From assembly GCF_002127325.2 (NCBI RefSeq), contig NC_035445.2:78604815-78668814 (forward strand): a stretch of 64,000 nucleotides of DNA, given 5' to 3'. The position numbers and the translations under genes are program-made. This document shows positions 1-11,900 of the stretch, in pieces. The notes below the pieces were generated by a model. The model did no database searches, had not been told where the DNA came from, and saw only the letters and a list, made by a program, of their open reading frames with translations. This DNA is from Helianthus annuus (lineage: Eukaryota; Streptophyta; Magnoliopsida; Asterales; Asteraceae). Position 1 is the stretch's first letter, and each line of letters opens with the position of its first letter.

Positions 1-25
1 TATGTGTGCACGCTGTACCAATATA

Positions 26-216
26 GTCCTTTTATGGACATGTTATTTCATTAAGATCCCTTTGGGGATACGCTATTTTTAATTAGTCCTTTTGAGGACA
101 TTGATATTTCATTATAATCCATAATTGGATTTGTAATATTTATAGTCCTTATACGGACTTATATTTTCTTTAAGTCCTCTGTGGACAAATATATTACTAA
201 AAGTCCTGATTAAGGC
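26..216 (+). repeat. Seven ~30-bp units each holding a small hairpin
   Basis: Stem starts fall at 26, 55-56, 86, 117, 145, 174 and 203, a period of 29-31 bp. Units 1, 3, 5 and 6 have GTCC then 5-6 nt then GGAC. Units 2 and 4 have ATCC then 6 nt then GGAT, so both sides of the stem changed together. Unit 7 is degenerate. The sequence between stems is AT-rich. The array may continue left of the window. Confidence 0.7.
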
Positions 217-1467
217 ACTATTGTAAATTCCTAATGATTTATGGAGATTTTGAGAATTTATATAGGTATTCGTTTCGTCCTTTATCCAACAATAGTTCTG
301 AAATTTTTCTCGAACTTTATTGATCAGCTGAAAATTTCAACAGATCCTCTTAATGGTATAACCTAGCCTATATGTCTATAAACATGGCTATGATGGTAAA
401 ACCCTCTTAAGATAATTAATTTTTGTTAACATCTGAGAACATGTTAACATTCCTGGCTGTGTGACTTGAGAGACCACACTAGCTTCCAAAAGTACTTGGA
501 CTTTTCCAAGCCACCTTCATAGCCTATATAAATCAATACGAATATTGGCTATCAAACGGCAGTATGAAGTATACATCAAAACATCCAGTTAAGGTGTATG
601 CCTACGGGCTACACTTTACTCTATTGTCGGTAAGACAAAGTTTGTGGTGGTGTTTATGATCCCCTGTACAAAGTGATGGGGTATACCCAACCCCAACAAT
701 CTATATGATCAGTATAATCATGACTAATATCATCAAATGCAATGATGATATATGAACATCCATTAGTGATGTCAATTGGGTTACCTTCGTGCCAAATAAG
801 TCGTCTTTAGATACAATGACAGTTGTAGTTTATAACTCCCTGTCCAAAGGTGAAGAACTATGTTCAAACCTGGAAGCCTCTAATCCAATAAGATACGACT
901 TATAAACTAATGTCCTTGGTGACAAATCAATGAGTTATGTTTTAAACTCATCAATGGCAAGCCAATGTGCTATAATTTGTCATTCGTGACAAGTTAACAT
1001 ATTAAATGTTAACATTCCTAGTCACAGGATACTTTGAGCCAATAGATGTCCTTTGCGACGAGGCCTTCGTGCCGTATAATCATTTATGTCCTTCATAACT
1101 AGGCTTTATGACATATACTTTACGTCCTTCGCGACGGGCATTTATGCCATATATGTATATAATTATAATAAAAGTCATGTAAGGCTAATCTTCGAGCTAT
1201 TCATAATTGTCCTTGTGATAAAGACAGTTGTGACATTATAATCCTCTGTCAAACAGGTAATGGACTCGCTCCAAACCATAAGTGCCATTAATGGTCCTTT
1301 TTGTGACCTAGTCTAAATGTAATGGATATACATTCAAATAACATTCATTAGGAATAATTGGAAAATAATAGCCTATACGGTTTATGGATGCCGTGGCTGA
1401 TCTATGTCGGGTCATCAGGATGATGACTAACAATTGCTTAACGTGTGGTTAGTACCAAGTTTCGAGT
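217..1467 (+). other. Leader region of element A, no gene seen
   Basis: No reading frame of note. AT-rich sequence with scattered copies of TCCTT...GAC-type motifs similar to the hairpin units upstream, for example near 905, 1048, 1088 and 1126. It sits where the untranslated leader between primer site and gag would be. I see no other feature. Confidence 0.5.
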
Positions 1468-1950
1468 ATGGCAAACTCGAATGAGGTGGACAACAGTCGC
1501 AGTACTATTAAGGTGACAAAAGCAAATAATGCTATAGCATAAACCTCAATATTAATGGAGATAGTCTCCAAGCTGTGGTTGACGCAGCAGTTGGAAATGC
1601 TATGGAAAAGGTCATGAAACAATTCAAAGAGCCGAATGCTTCTCGCTCTGAATTTCAAAAACCACATTCAATTGCTCATGAAAAGAGTTTTGATCACACT
1701 TCGAGTGTGAAGGATGAACAAGGGAGGAGGATAACTCCCAGAAATCGAAGAAAAAGAGCAAATTACGGGCTTAATAAGAACTATCACAAGTTCAGTAAGA
1801 AGCCTGTATGTGAGACTTGTTATAAAAGACACTGGGGACAGTGTCGAATAGATCAAAGACCAGAGCAGTGTGGCATCTGCAAAGGAACTAGTCATCAGTC
1901 CCATGAATGTAGGGACATAAGGAATGCAGTCTGTTACGGGGGTGAGTAAG
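1468..1950 (+). pseudogene. Degenerate gag of element A with zinc-knuckle remnant
   Basis: An ATG at 1468 opens a short frame that soon meets stops. A second frame (1575-1949) carries the recognisable C-terminal gag part: a cysteine/histidine cluster with CETC, then CGICKGTSHQSHEC, which keeps the CX2CX4HX4C spacing of a retroviral-type zinc knuckle. Knuckles of this kind bind genomic RNA in the Gag particle. The capsid-like region expected upstream is almost entirely missing, so this gag is not functional. The lineage assignment comes from the downstream integrase tail, not from this fragment. Confidence 0.7.
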
Positions 1951-3745
1951 GCCACATCAGAATTTGATGCCATAAAGCTGCCAAAGAAGGCGTAGCTAAG
2001 TCTGGAAAGGCTAAGAAAGGAAATGCCTAAACTCACCTGATGAATGTCAAGAGAGAGTGCATGATGTCATCCAACACTTTTCTTATCATTTGGACAATGA
2101 TAATTTCTGCCAAGTATCATGTTTTAAATACAGGCAATAATAAGTCTTTCATAGACCAAAAGCTTGGCAAACTTATGATGGTATTCATAAGAACTCCAGA
2201 TTCTTAGTCAGGTAGAACTTACCAATGAAACCTGAGAGACCGATTCTCCTATTATCGGCAATAATCTTTCTGTATAATCTAAACTACTCTTTCTTTGAAT
2301 AGAGTACGACAATATATGTTATTTTAATTATTTTCTTTTCTCATTGATTTCTATCAACTGCGAGTGCCAAGTATGCTTGACAAAAGCGCCATGTGAGGAT
2401 TGGCATATCCCAATGCGTCCATAGATTATGTCCATGCCTGATCAGTATAGAAGTTTAATGCATGGGGCCACTAAGATATTTCAATGGTCATATTGTACTA
2501 AAGTCAGCTAGTGGTGCTCAAAGAAGATATCCATAATAAAAATGCCTAAGTAAGCATCTCTACTTAAGGCATTCGTGCACTCGTAAAACAGAAATGTCTT
2601 TTGCATGGCACCAACTATGGTAAGTGGACCAAGGTCGAAGATTGAAGCTACCTCTATCATATTTGGATAACTTGATTTCTTCTCAGTGAAACTACCTGTT
2701 TGACCTCTTGGGAGGTAAGGTGGAATTAAGATTTACATCCTATTAAGAACTGTATCTATTGAAGAAGCTCTATATCGGTCAGTATCAACGGAAATGGAAG
2801 AACCAAGAACTAACCAAATGAGTTTTTGGAGAAAGGCCTGAACAGTCTAGCTCATCATCTTGAGAGCTCTAATTATGGTTGATAATGGAAAGCACGATGC
2901 AATGCGCTTGTGCATTGGTTATTGCAACCTAACTAAGAAATGATTAAGAGTCGTTATTAGTTGCCCAGGATTGTCGAATTGTTCGACTAACTATAAGGGT
3001 AGATGATTCTTTAAGGATTGATTGGGGTAATAGTTGGAATAATTATCTCACCCAATTAAGTTCTCCTATAACTGATAGCATTATATAAGCATCAAGGCTG
3101 CTCCTTTGGAGACCTTGTTTAGGAGAAATAGCCAACGCCCCTTTGTTGGGCAGGAGATTGGGAAAGCCCAATTCTTAGGATCTAAGATTTATATTAAAGA
3201 CGATGGATAGGATATTATGAATTCGTAATCGTCTGAAAACTGCCAATAATCGACAGAAGAGCAATGCGAACAAGAGCGCAAATCTCTTAAAGTTCCAAAT
3301 GGGGAGCAAGGCTCTATAAAAAATATCGAATATGAAAGAGTACAATACGTTTTGGTATATAGGGCAAGTTAAGCCTTGGATATATAAATTATTCGAGATC
3401 ATCGAATGTGACGGCAGTATAGCTCATAAGCTAAACTTGCCTAAGGAACTCACTGGAATTCACGATGTGCTCCACGTTTCTAACTTAAGGAATTGCCTAG
3501 CTGATAAATCGCTAGCAATGTCTTGTAAAGATGTATAGATCGATGAAAGCCTGAGGGTTATTGAAAGGCCCATATCGATCAAGGATCGACAGGTTAATAA
3601 ACTCCGAAGAGGAGCATGTACCTCCTATTGAATATGTCAGTTGGGGTACCCGTAGAAGTCCCCAATATACTGCGGAAGTTAAGTCCATTACACGACAAAA
3701 AGTACTTCCATCTTTTTTTAGTAAATCTCAGGGTCGAGATTTCTT
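1951..3745 (+). pseudogene. Rearranged pol remnant of element A (integrase tail)
   Basis: RT and RNase H are not recognisable in 1951-2990, which is riddled with stops. From about 3000 the DNA aligns by eye with the integrase catalytic-core end of element C (12880-13000), including the SWN...YNNSYH...APFEALYGR stretch in broken frames. The frame 3332-3535 encodes the GPF/Y-like and tail segment (FEIIECDGSIAHKLNLPKEL), and 3561-3749 covers the chromodomain-like end. The tail closely resembles that of element E. Only about 1.8 kb remains of a normal 3.5 kb pol, so an internal deletion is inferred. Non-functional. Confidence 0.75.
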
Positions 3746-3760
3746 TTAAGGGGGTGAGGA
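3723..3760 (+). promoter_or_regulatory. Inverted repeat plus polypurine tract of element A
   Basis: AAATCTC (3723-3729) and GAGATTT (3736-3742) form an inverted repeat, followed by 18 nt that include the polypurine run AAGGGGGTGAGGA (3748-3760), and then the LTR. The tract is the plus-strand cDNA primer site by position and composition. The same 18 nt occur in element E. Confidence 0.85.
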
Positions 3761-6700
3761 TGTAACACTCGTAAAAATCGTGTCCAATGATGTGGTGACA
3801 CGTGTAATGAACCCTAATAAAGTCAAACGTTGACTATGAGGGACTAATTTTGACAAAAATCGAAAACCTTGATTATAGAAGGACTTAAGGTGTCAACATG
3901 CCTAAGCTAGGCCTATGAGTGACCTTATATGGCGTCCGTATTCTCAAACGAGGCACTTGTTGGACGAGAGGAGCCGTTTGCGTAATTATGTTAAAGTATG
4001 CGGGTGGAAGGGTTAAAAGTGTCAACATGTTAATTCTTACCTCTGAGTGACCTTTTAACGAACCCGAAGCATTTTGATGTGCCATCATACTTTTGAGAAT
4101 CCTTAATATGGGCTACATAGGGCTTTGATACCATTAAATGATGATAAGCGCAAGTTTGCGCATTAGAGGGACCAAAAGCGTCAATAAGCGAAACTACGCT
4201 TTCAAGCGACCGTTAAGAGAACCAAAGACTCCGTAATGCTCTGTCACGTTCTCGGGAATCCCTATATGGACTATACAAGACATTGATATCAATAAATGGC
4301 ATTACGCACAACTTTATGCGTTCAAGGGACTAAAAGCGTCAAAACGGCGAAACTATGCATAATCGCGCGTATTCTACATTCTGGCCATATCCGCACATCC
4401 ATAAATGTTTGTAATCATTAAAATATTATATTTTAGTGATGGGATGCAAAAATATCATTCGTCGCGAAATTTGGATTGTTTTCGCGTCCGTTCAACGTTC
4501 GTCGTAATTAAGCGGAAAACGCGACCGTACGACCGAACGAACTGGCATCCATAATATTTTTGAGCATGGTTGAAGTTAAATATACTGTAACTCCCTTATG
4601 GAGCTTAAAAACAGGGTTAACGGGTGTTAGATGTGCCAAAACTCAACAAAACGCGTTGAGGGGCCAAAACTGCCAAATAATGAAAGTTGTGTTGTGCTGG
4701 CTAGAAGCTTGCGGACCGTATCCATACACCCATACGACAATTCTAAGTTTAGGGCCAGTTCGCAGCCGAAAGTCGCAAAGCTTATAAATTATATTTTAGC
4801 AATCTAATAACCTGGTAATGATTATTAGAACATGTCTAAGCTGGTCCAACTCGACAATTCTAAGTTTAGGGTCGGTTCGCAACCGAAAGTCGCAAAAGCT
4901 TGACTATGCTTTGACTTTTCAGTTCTGACCAGATTAAGCTTGATTCTTCCATGTTTTAAGCTTCCATTAGGACCATATTATTCAGTAGTATAACCCTCTT
5001 GAGTTATATTGCATGATTCCTTGTGGTTTTAATTATACGCTAGTTTCCGCTATTATGCTTATAAACGCCCATTATGCCCTTTTGACATAAGGATGAGATT
5101 TTTATACATGTGAGAGGACAAAAACCTTTGTTACTGATATATAAGCTTGTCCCGAAAATTTGACATCAGTTCTTGGTCCCAAATAGGAATTATGCTCGAT
5201 ATCGTAATTAGAAACTTTTAACTAAGTAAATTGCGATATCTTGCATAAAGCATGTTTAAACTTGGATTTTGACCCAAAACTCATTACCTGCTGTTAAGAT
5301 ATTTTTTTAGGGATTGTTGGAATTATTGATCAGATTATAAACTGATCATATCATAGAGATCTTGTATTATTCGGTAAATGACGATAATACCCTTTTCATG
5401 CATAAAAAGAGATTTACAAATGATTTGAATGCCAAACCTTTTCCTACTGATTTCATATATTAAATAAATTATTTTGAGCATTCAAGACTGATCAAAATCT
5501 CATATTTCCATAAAAACCCCTTAATTATCGTCAATTAGCGATTTTTACGCTATTTAGGTGCATAGTATGGTTTTAAACCATAATTAGCACCTAAGACTTA
5601 TTACCTACTGAATTTTTAAACAAATTTTAATATTATTACAGTAGGTATAAGTTATGAACTCAGGTTTCCAAAAATACCCTTAAAAGCCTATGTGAAATGA
5701 CCAAAATGCCCTTTCGGGACATAGTTTGGTCATAAATAATAAATTTCACATGTGTGTCATATCTTACTGATGTAATGAGATAAATTAAATATTTTTACTG
5801 ATTAGTAAGGACCAGAACTTCAGTTTGTTATAAAATCCCTTTTATAAGTATTAAAATGACCAAAATGCCCATACGGGACTTAAAATGGTTTTATATACTT
5901 TTTGGGCATATATATTGACATCCTACTGATGTATTGACATATTCTAAGCATAATAACATATGGAACTTGTATATAGTTCATTTGGTTACCCATTACGCAT
6001 TTATGCGTTCGGATCGGTTTATGTAACTGGTTTACGTAAAATAGCCGAAACGGGTTTAACCTTATCGCTTTCACTTCAAAATCCAGAATGTGTTTAGTTT
6101 ACCCATATAATACAAGTATCCAAACTTGTAGGGTCTAAATAACATTCTCTTCTGGTCATCGCTTAATCTAGCGTATCGTACCGCTTTAGATACTTTGAGC
6201 TAGCCGGTCTAAGTCTATGACTTAAATAAGACCATTAGCATTCTGAATTGGTTATATATTACCATCACTCCAGACTAGAGCCACCCGGTAAAAGCTACCT
6301 GCATTTAGATAGATTGGATACGACTGAGTTGTTTAGTTGTGAATCAAGTATTAGCTCAGGTAAATACTTTTAACTTATTTTCCCTTATACGGGCTTGGGA
6401 TACGGTAGATTAATACCGCTTGGTCGGTGTGGATCAATCAAACGCCGGATTGTGGCTAGTAAATCCACAAAACCTGTTTTGATACTGTTCTGTTGATAAC
6501 TTAAACATTGGGGGTTAACGACCGTGTCCTGGATATATCCTTGGCTCATTCATTTGTAAATGGCCACGACTTATGCGCAGGGTGTAGGCATACACCGAAA
6601 AGATGCCAATAATAAATTATTAATTACCCACAAGTTGGGGATAACTCCTTTATGGGTTTTAAAAGTGGTGTGTCGTTTAATCATGTCTCAGTCTCTGTAC

Positions 6701-7194
6701 TGGGCCCCAGATGTACGGTAAACATGTAATTCAGTATACAAGATTTTATTAAAGATTGTCCCAAGTTATAAAAAGTTTTGTGCCTTGTGCACTTAAATCA
6801 GTTTTCATAAACTCTTTCCAAATGAGTCGGTTAAATTGTATTTACCAGTGAAAACTGACGTATTTTCAAAAGGCTAAGTGGCAGATACTACTCATAATAG
6901 GATGGGAGTTGCTCGGTGTCGAAAAAGAGGATCTTGCAAATCCTTAAAGATGCCATAAAGTCTGCTAAGCTTCATTTTATACATTCTGTAATGATCCTCC
7001 TGTGGATTTGATATTACAAACTCGTCTATAATAAATACTTTGATATTTTCAGACATTTGAGTTTGTAATAATATTTTATATTCCAAGACTTCCGCTGTGC
7101 TATTCTGTGTATGATTGACTATGATGATATCAACTACGTCACGATACTCCCCACCGGGCCCACAGGTGATATGTGAAAATATCAGGGTGTGACA
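3761..7194 (+). repeat. 3' LTR of element A (3434 bp)
   Basis: Begins TGTAACACTCG directly after the polypurine tract and ends GGGTGTGACA. It shares long stretches with the LTR of element E and with the LTR fragment at 35811-36925. Examples are the region around 4835-4920, the block from about 5990, and the CACCGGGCCC motif near the end. A short hairpin GGTGTA-ggca-TACACC lies at 6581-6596. The LTR contains no credible coding sequence. It is inserted in the 5' LTR of element C. Confidence 0.88.
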
Positions 7195-7871
7195 GTTCTG
7201 CATGTATTATGTGACTAAATGAATGCTTGTTGTTATGTTTACACGTGGAATGCTGTCTACCTGCCTTAACGACGATAGTACTGTAGTTTGGACTCAGCAC
7301 CCGTTCACACGGGGGTTGTTAAGGACCATTACTTGCATGGATTACGGTGGTAATCATGTATTGCGAACTGCCTCGGGCAGTCAACCCGCAGTCACTGGTA
7401 TCGATAGATCCATGTCGATAATTAACATGCTTCGTTTTCCTCTGTGTACGTGCTGGTTATGCGTAAACTATTTCGAACTCTATATGCTATTATCAAACTT
7501 GTATGCTCACCTTTACATTATATGTACTGATTTTATTTTAGCGTATGTGACAGGTGTTTAAGATGCTTACTTGCTAGGGAAGCGAGGCTAGAATAAAGCT
7601 CTAGAGCCCAACAAATAGTTGTCTGTAGTGGTCAAGCTAGGGGTCTCTAGAAGCAGATCAATAATTGTTGTATTTCTATTTAAAATCTGAGTTGTCGGAA
7701 CAGAATACTTGACTAGTTGTCATCTGTAATAATTTTTTTTATTATTTAAGGTACGGTATGGGACGTATTATATAAATTAAATAGTAATGATAGTTGTTGT
7801 GGAAACTTCTGGACAATTTGTTTCGCTCAGTGCCATGCCCCGTTGATTCCGCCATCGGTTGGGGTGTGACA
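7195..7871 (+). repeat. 5' LTR remnant of element C (last 677 bp)
   Basis: Nearly identical to 15735-16411, the end of the 3' LTR, including the final GGTTGGGGTGTGACA. It is followed directly by the primer site. The upstream part of this LTR is displaced by element A. A reading frame of 112 codons is open in both LTR copies, but it lies in non-coding LTR sequence and I do not call it. Confidence 0.92.
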
Positions 7872-7874
7872 GAT

Positions 7875-7886
7875 TGGTATCAGAGC
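7875..7886 (+). promoter_or_regulatory. Primer-binding site of element C
   Basis: TGGTATCAGAGC, complementary to the 3' end of initiator-methionine tRNA as in most plant gypsy elements, three bases after the LTR end. Confidence 0.93.
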
Positions 7887-8974
7887 CCAAACTATATGGA
7901 ATTCGGCTAGACTCGACCTAGTCCGTGTCGACGTCTTAGAGACCTGGACTATAGTTAGGAACCAACAAACGAAGTTTATGTGTTACTTCTCGCTTATTCG
8001 ACACTATCACTACACTCGAATTTTCAAATAGAGACAAGCGATTTAGTCGAGATTAGGTGTGAAACCGCAAACTCTCAACTAAGTTGCTTATCAATGAGTT
8101 CTTCATTATTTTTCAATAACAAACGAGGAGAATTATACCAAATCAGGAGTGAAATCCATATTTTGATGAATAATCTCCTCTATTTTATTCAAAAACAAGG
8201 AGAAGTTGCTAAGCCCGGGGTGAAACCCTAACCTTGACAACTTGTTCCGGCTCTTTATTTATCTCACCAAAGCCTCGACGGACTCCAACAACCTGAACTC
8301 ACGAGTATGACTTAGGGAATGCGTGCGGAATGCCCAAGAATCGAGGCAGAAACACGACCCGAAGGTCGGAATGTGACGACAAGTTTAATGTGAATAGTCG
8401 AATCGCTTTGGGTAGTCAATGTCTAATAGCCACAACAATCTACTATCTCGATTTTATGTGTTCGATTCTGAGCCCGCAACTGCTGACTCTGGTAATTCGT
8501 TGATTTTACGTGTTTTATGTGTATTTACCTGTTTACGTGTTTAATTTTCTTGGAGAATTATTCGATTTTTGCTATCACTTCGATCGACACACACGACTCG
8601 CATTGCTATTCTATCTCAATACGCTAACAGTCGCTGCAATTCTAGGCAACATTATGCTAAGATATATGCCTATACTATACTCGACATGCTATACGACTAT
8701 ACTATACTATTCAATGTACTAACGCGATCACTATAATCGAACGACACGCGAGCTTTGAATGATAGGTTTTTGTATTCTGACTGCCTCTGTGATTAAATGC
8801 GTATGTGCTTAAGTGTTTCTGTGATTCTGTGCCTTACGTGCTTATGTGCTTCTGTGACTATGTGATTTTGGTGCCTATGTGTTTATGTGATTCGTGCTTA
8901 TCGTGTTCCTGAGCTTTAGTAAGTAGTAGACGTGTGAGGTGAGATTCGAATTGTTGTGTCTGAGACCTACGACG
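7887..8974 (+). other. Leader of element C, no gene
   Basis: Untranslated leader between primer site and gag. No credible coding sequence. The part 8760-8910 is a loose tandem of TGTG/CTTA-type words, low-complexity sequence. Confidence 0.6.
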
Positions 8975-11900
8975 ATGTCTGTTGCAGACCATGTCGTCAT
9001 CTGGCCACCGAACCCCTCTTACTCCCAAGAAAAGAGAGACCGACGTCTTGCTGTTATCATCGCCAAACAAGTAGCAAAAGCTGTGAGCGATGTCTATGAA
9101 AACGTCAGCAAATCATCTGAGGAGTCAGAACTGAAGCTCCTAAAGATGCCACCAAGACTGTTTTCAGCTTCAAACAATTTAAGGCATGCGGACCAAAAGA
9201 GTTTACTGGAGAAGATGGCCCCACTGCTATTTTCAATGGTTTGACTCTGTCGAAGTCACTCTGCGCCAAAGCGGTTGTCCGAAAATCTCCGTACCCTAAA
9301 TGCGACCGGCGTCTTCCAGTCTCGAGCTCTAGACTGGTGGACGACCGAACGAAACAAACGCGGGAATGACGCAGCTTACAAGCTGACTTGGGAAGAGCTG
9401 AAAGCCATCATGATGGACGAATTCTGCCCTCCCATGAACGCCAGAAGCTGGAGGATGAGTTTTGGAACATCAAGCAGAAGGACGGAGACAACGCTGCTTT
9501 GACTGCTCGCTTTAAGCAGCTCAGCATAATCTGTCCCGATCAAGTCAAGACGCAAGCCATGGCCATCAAGAAGTACATTCGAGCTCTACCCGATTGTGTT
9601 GCCGACTTTGTTCACACCGCCAAGACGTCATCGATTGAAGAAACATACTTGCTTGCCGTCGAGATCATTGACAAGCGGGTAAAATTTGGTTTTGGGATAA
9701 GCTCTCCAAGTCTTTGCATCAGGATACTACTGCACCAACCACCAACTCACTGCTCAACCATCCAAGTCATCACGCCGAAGGAAGAAGCACAACAACAGCA
9801 GCTCCAGCAACAAGAACTGTGCTGTCACTACCACTGCTGCTCCTCTGCAAGCCGTACCGGCTCAGCAGCAGTCTCGCCATCGACCAGCACCAGTTACTCA
9901 AGCGCCGCCAACAAAGCGTGCTTACACAGGTCCCCACCCGCTCTGCCCGACATGCTCATATCATCATCCGGTGGGACTCGCCTGTCGTTTCTGCGCTATT
10001 GCAACCTCTACGGTCATTTCACTACGAATTGTCGCTATGGTCCCCGTAACCCCGCAGCTCCTGCCACTGCTCATCAAGCTCTACTCCCAGCCCCTCAAGG
10101 CCAACACACAGCTCAAGCACCCGTGGTCAATGCTCGAGTCTGCTTTGCATGTGGAGACCCTAGCCACTTTGCAAACATGTGCCCGAACAGGGTTGTGAAG
10201 CAAGAGCCCCAGCAGCAGCATCAACAGCCTCAGCAGCAGCAGCAACAAGCAGCACGCGCCAGAACCTTAACATCAATGCTCGTCAAGCCCAGGCTGACAA
10301 CAACGTGGTTAATGGTACGTTCCTTGTGAATGGTATTTATGCATCGTGTTTGTTTGATACTGGAGCCGATAACTGCTTTGTGTCGTTGAATTCGAGAAGC
10401 TCCTTAGTCGTAAGCGCTTTATCCCCTCGTCATTCGAAGTCGAAGTCGCTACTGGAAGAACTGTCGCCGTTAACGCTGTTCTCCGTGATTGTACTCTCGA
10501 GCTCAACAATCACATCTTCCTAATCGACCTTATCCGATGCAGCTCGGAAGTTTCGACGTCATAGTAGGCATGGACTTTCTTCGCGAAAACCATGCTGAAG
10601 TTGTGTGCTTTGATAAAATGATTCGATTCTCGCTCGCGAATGGTGATCTATTGTGTGTATACGGCGAAACTGCTTCGAAAGGTCTTAAGCTCATGTCATG
10701 TGTCAAGCTAGCAAGTATCTCCGCAAGGAATACAGAGCTTTCTTGGCAACATTGTAGTAGCGGAAAGGAAAGAAAAAGAAGGCCGAAGTCAAAGACGTTC
10801 AGTGGTCGTGAATTTCCTCAGGTGTTCCCTGATAATCTTCCTGGACTCCCGCCAAGTCGTGATATCGACTTTCGTATCGACCTCATTCCTGGAGCTAACC
10901 CTGTTGCAAAGCCCCTTATCGACTCGCGCCATCCAAATGAGGAGCTCTCGAGCCAACTCAGGAATTGCTTAAAAAAGGCTTTATTCGCCCGAGCACCTCT
11001 CCTTGGGGCGCGCCAGTCCTTTTCGTTAAAAAGAAGGATGGGTCATTCAGGATGTGCATCGACTATCGGGAGTTGAATAAGTTAACATCAAGAACCGTTA
11101 CCCTCTGCCTCGAATCGACGACTTATTTGATCAGTTACAAGGTGCTACATGTTTTTCGAAGATCGATCTACGTTTCAGGCTATCATCAATTGCGCATTCA
11201 GGAAGAGATATACCTAAAACCGCTTTTCGTACTCGATACGGCCACTACGAGTTCGTTGTTATGCCTTTTGGTCTAACTAACGCACCCACGGTTTTCATGG
11301 ATCTGATGAATCGCGTGTGTAAGCCATTTCTAGACCGTTTCGTCATCGTGTTCATCGACGATGTCTTGATTTATTCCAAGTCGAAAGCCGAACACGCGCA
11401 ACATCTACGTTTGGTTCTCGAGCTACTCCAGGGGAATCAACTTATGCCAAGTTCTCCAAGTGGAATTCTGGCTAGAGGAGGTTCAGTTTCTGGGTCACAT
11501 CGTAATAGTCAAGGTATCCATGTCGACCCCGCGAAGATTGAAGCAGTTAAGAGTTGGATTACGCCAAGAACCCGTCTGAAGTTCGTTCTTTTCTGGACAG
11601 CGGCTATTATCGACGATTTATCGAAGGATTGTCTAAGATCGTTGTGCCGCTTACCGCCCTTACGCATAAAGAAGGTCTTTTGTTTGGGGACCGAACAAGA
11701 GTCTGCTTCCAAACCCTCAAGCATATGCTTTGCAATGCTCCTGTTCTCACATTGCCCAACGGAAACAATGACTTCATTGTCTATTGTGATGCTTCCAACC
11801 TTGGTCTTGGTTGTGTTCTTATGCAACGAAAAGGTTATAGCTTACGCATCTCGTCAGCTCAAAATCCACGAGAAGAACTATACAACCCATGATCTTCGAG

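Larger units (their letters stand above)
1..7194 (+). mobile_element. Element A: partial Ty3/gypsy (Tekay/Del-like) retrotransposon, 3' part
   Basis: The right-hand part of a plus-strand gypsy element: leader, degenerate gag, rearranged pol, polypurine tract and a complete 3' LTR. The 5' LTR and primer site lie left of the window. The element ends at 7194 and the next base resumes the LTR of element C, whose other LTR (13667-16411) is continuous across the equivalent point. A is therefore inserted in C's 5' LTR. The target duplication would begin GTTCT (7195-7199), with its partner outside the window. The LTR and integrase tail resemble element E, so A and E belong to one family. Gag to pol spans only about 2.3 kb against about 4.5 kb in intact relatives, so much of pol has been deleted. 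Confidence 0.85.

Noticed and set aside
1575..1949. Stand-alone zinc-finger protein gene
   Set aside because: The CX2CX4HX4C knuckle and position between leader and integrase tail identify it as the end of a broken gag.
7223..7561. 112-codon plus-strand frame, also open at 15763-16101
   Set aside because: Both copies are the same LTR region of element C. Being open in two nearly identical LTRs is not evidence of selection, and most differences change the residue.
7875..7886. tRNA-like match at primer sites
   Set aside because: Only the 12 bases complementary to the tRNA 3' end are present, next to LTR ends. No tRNA gene.
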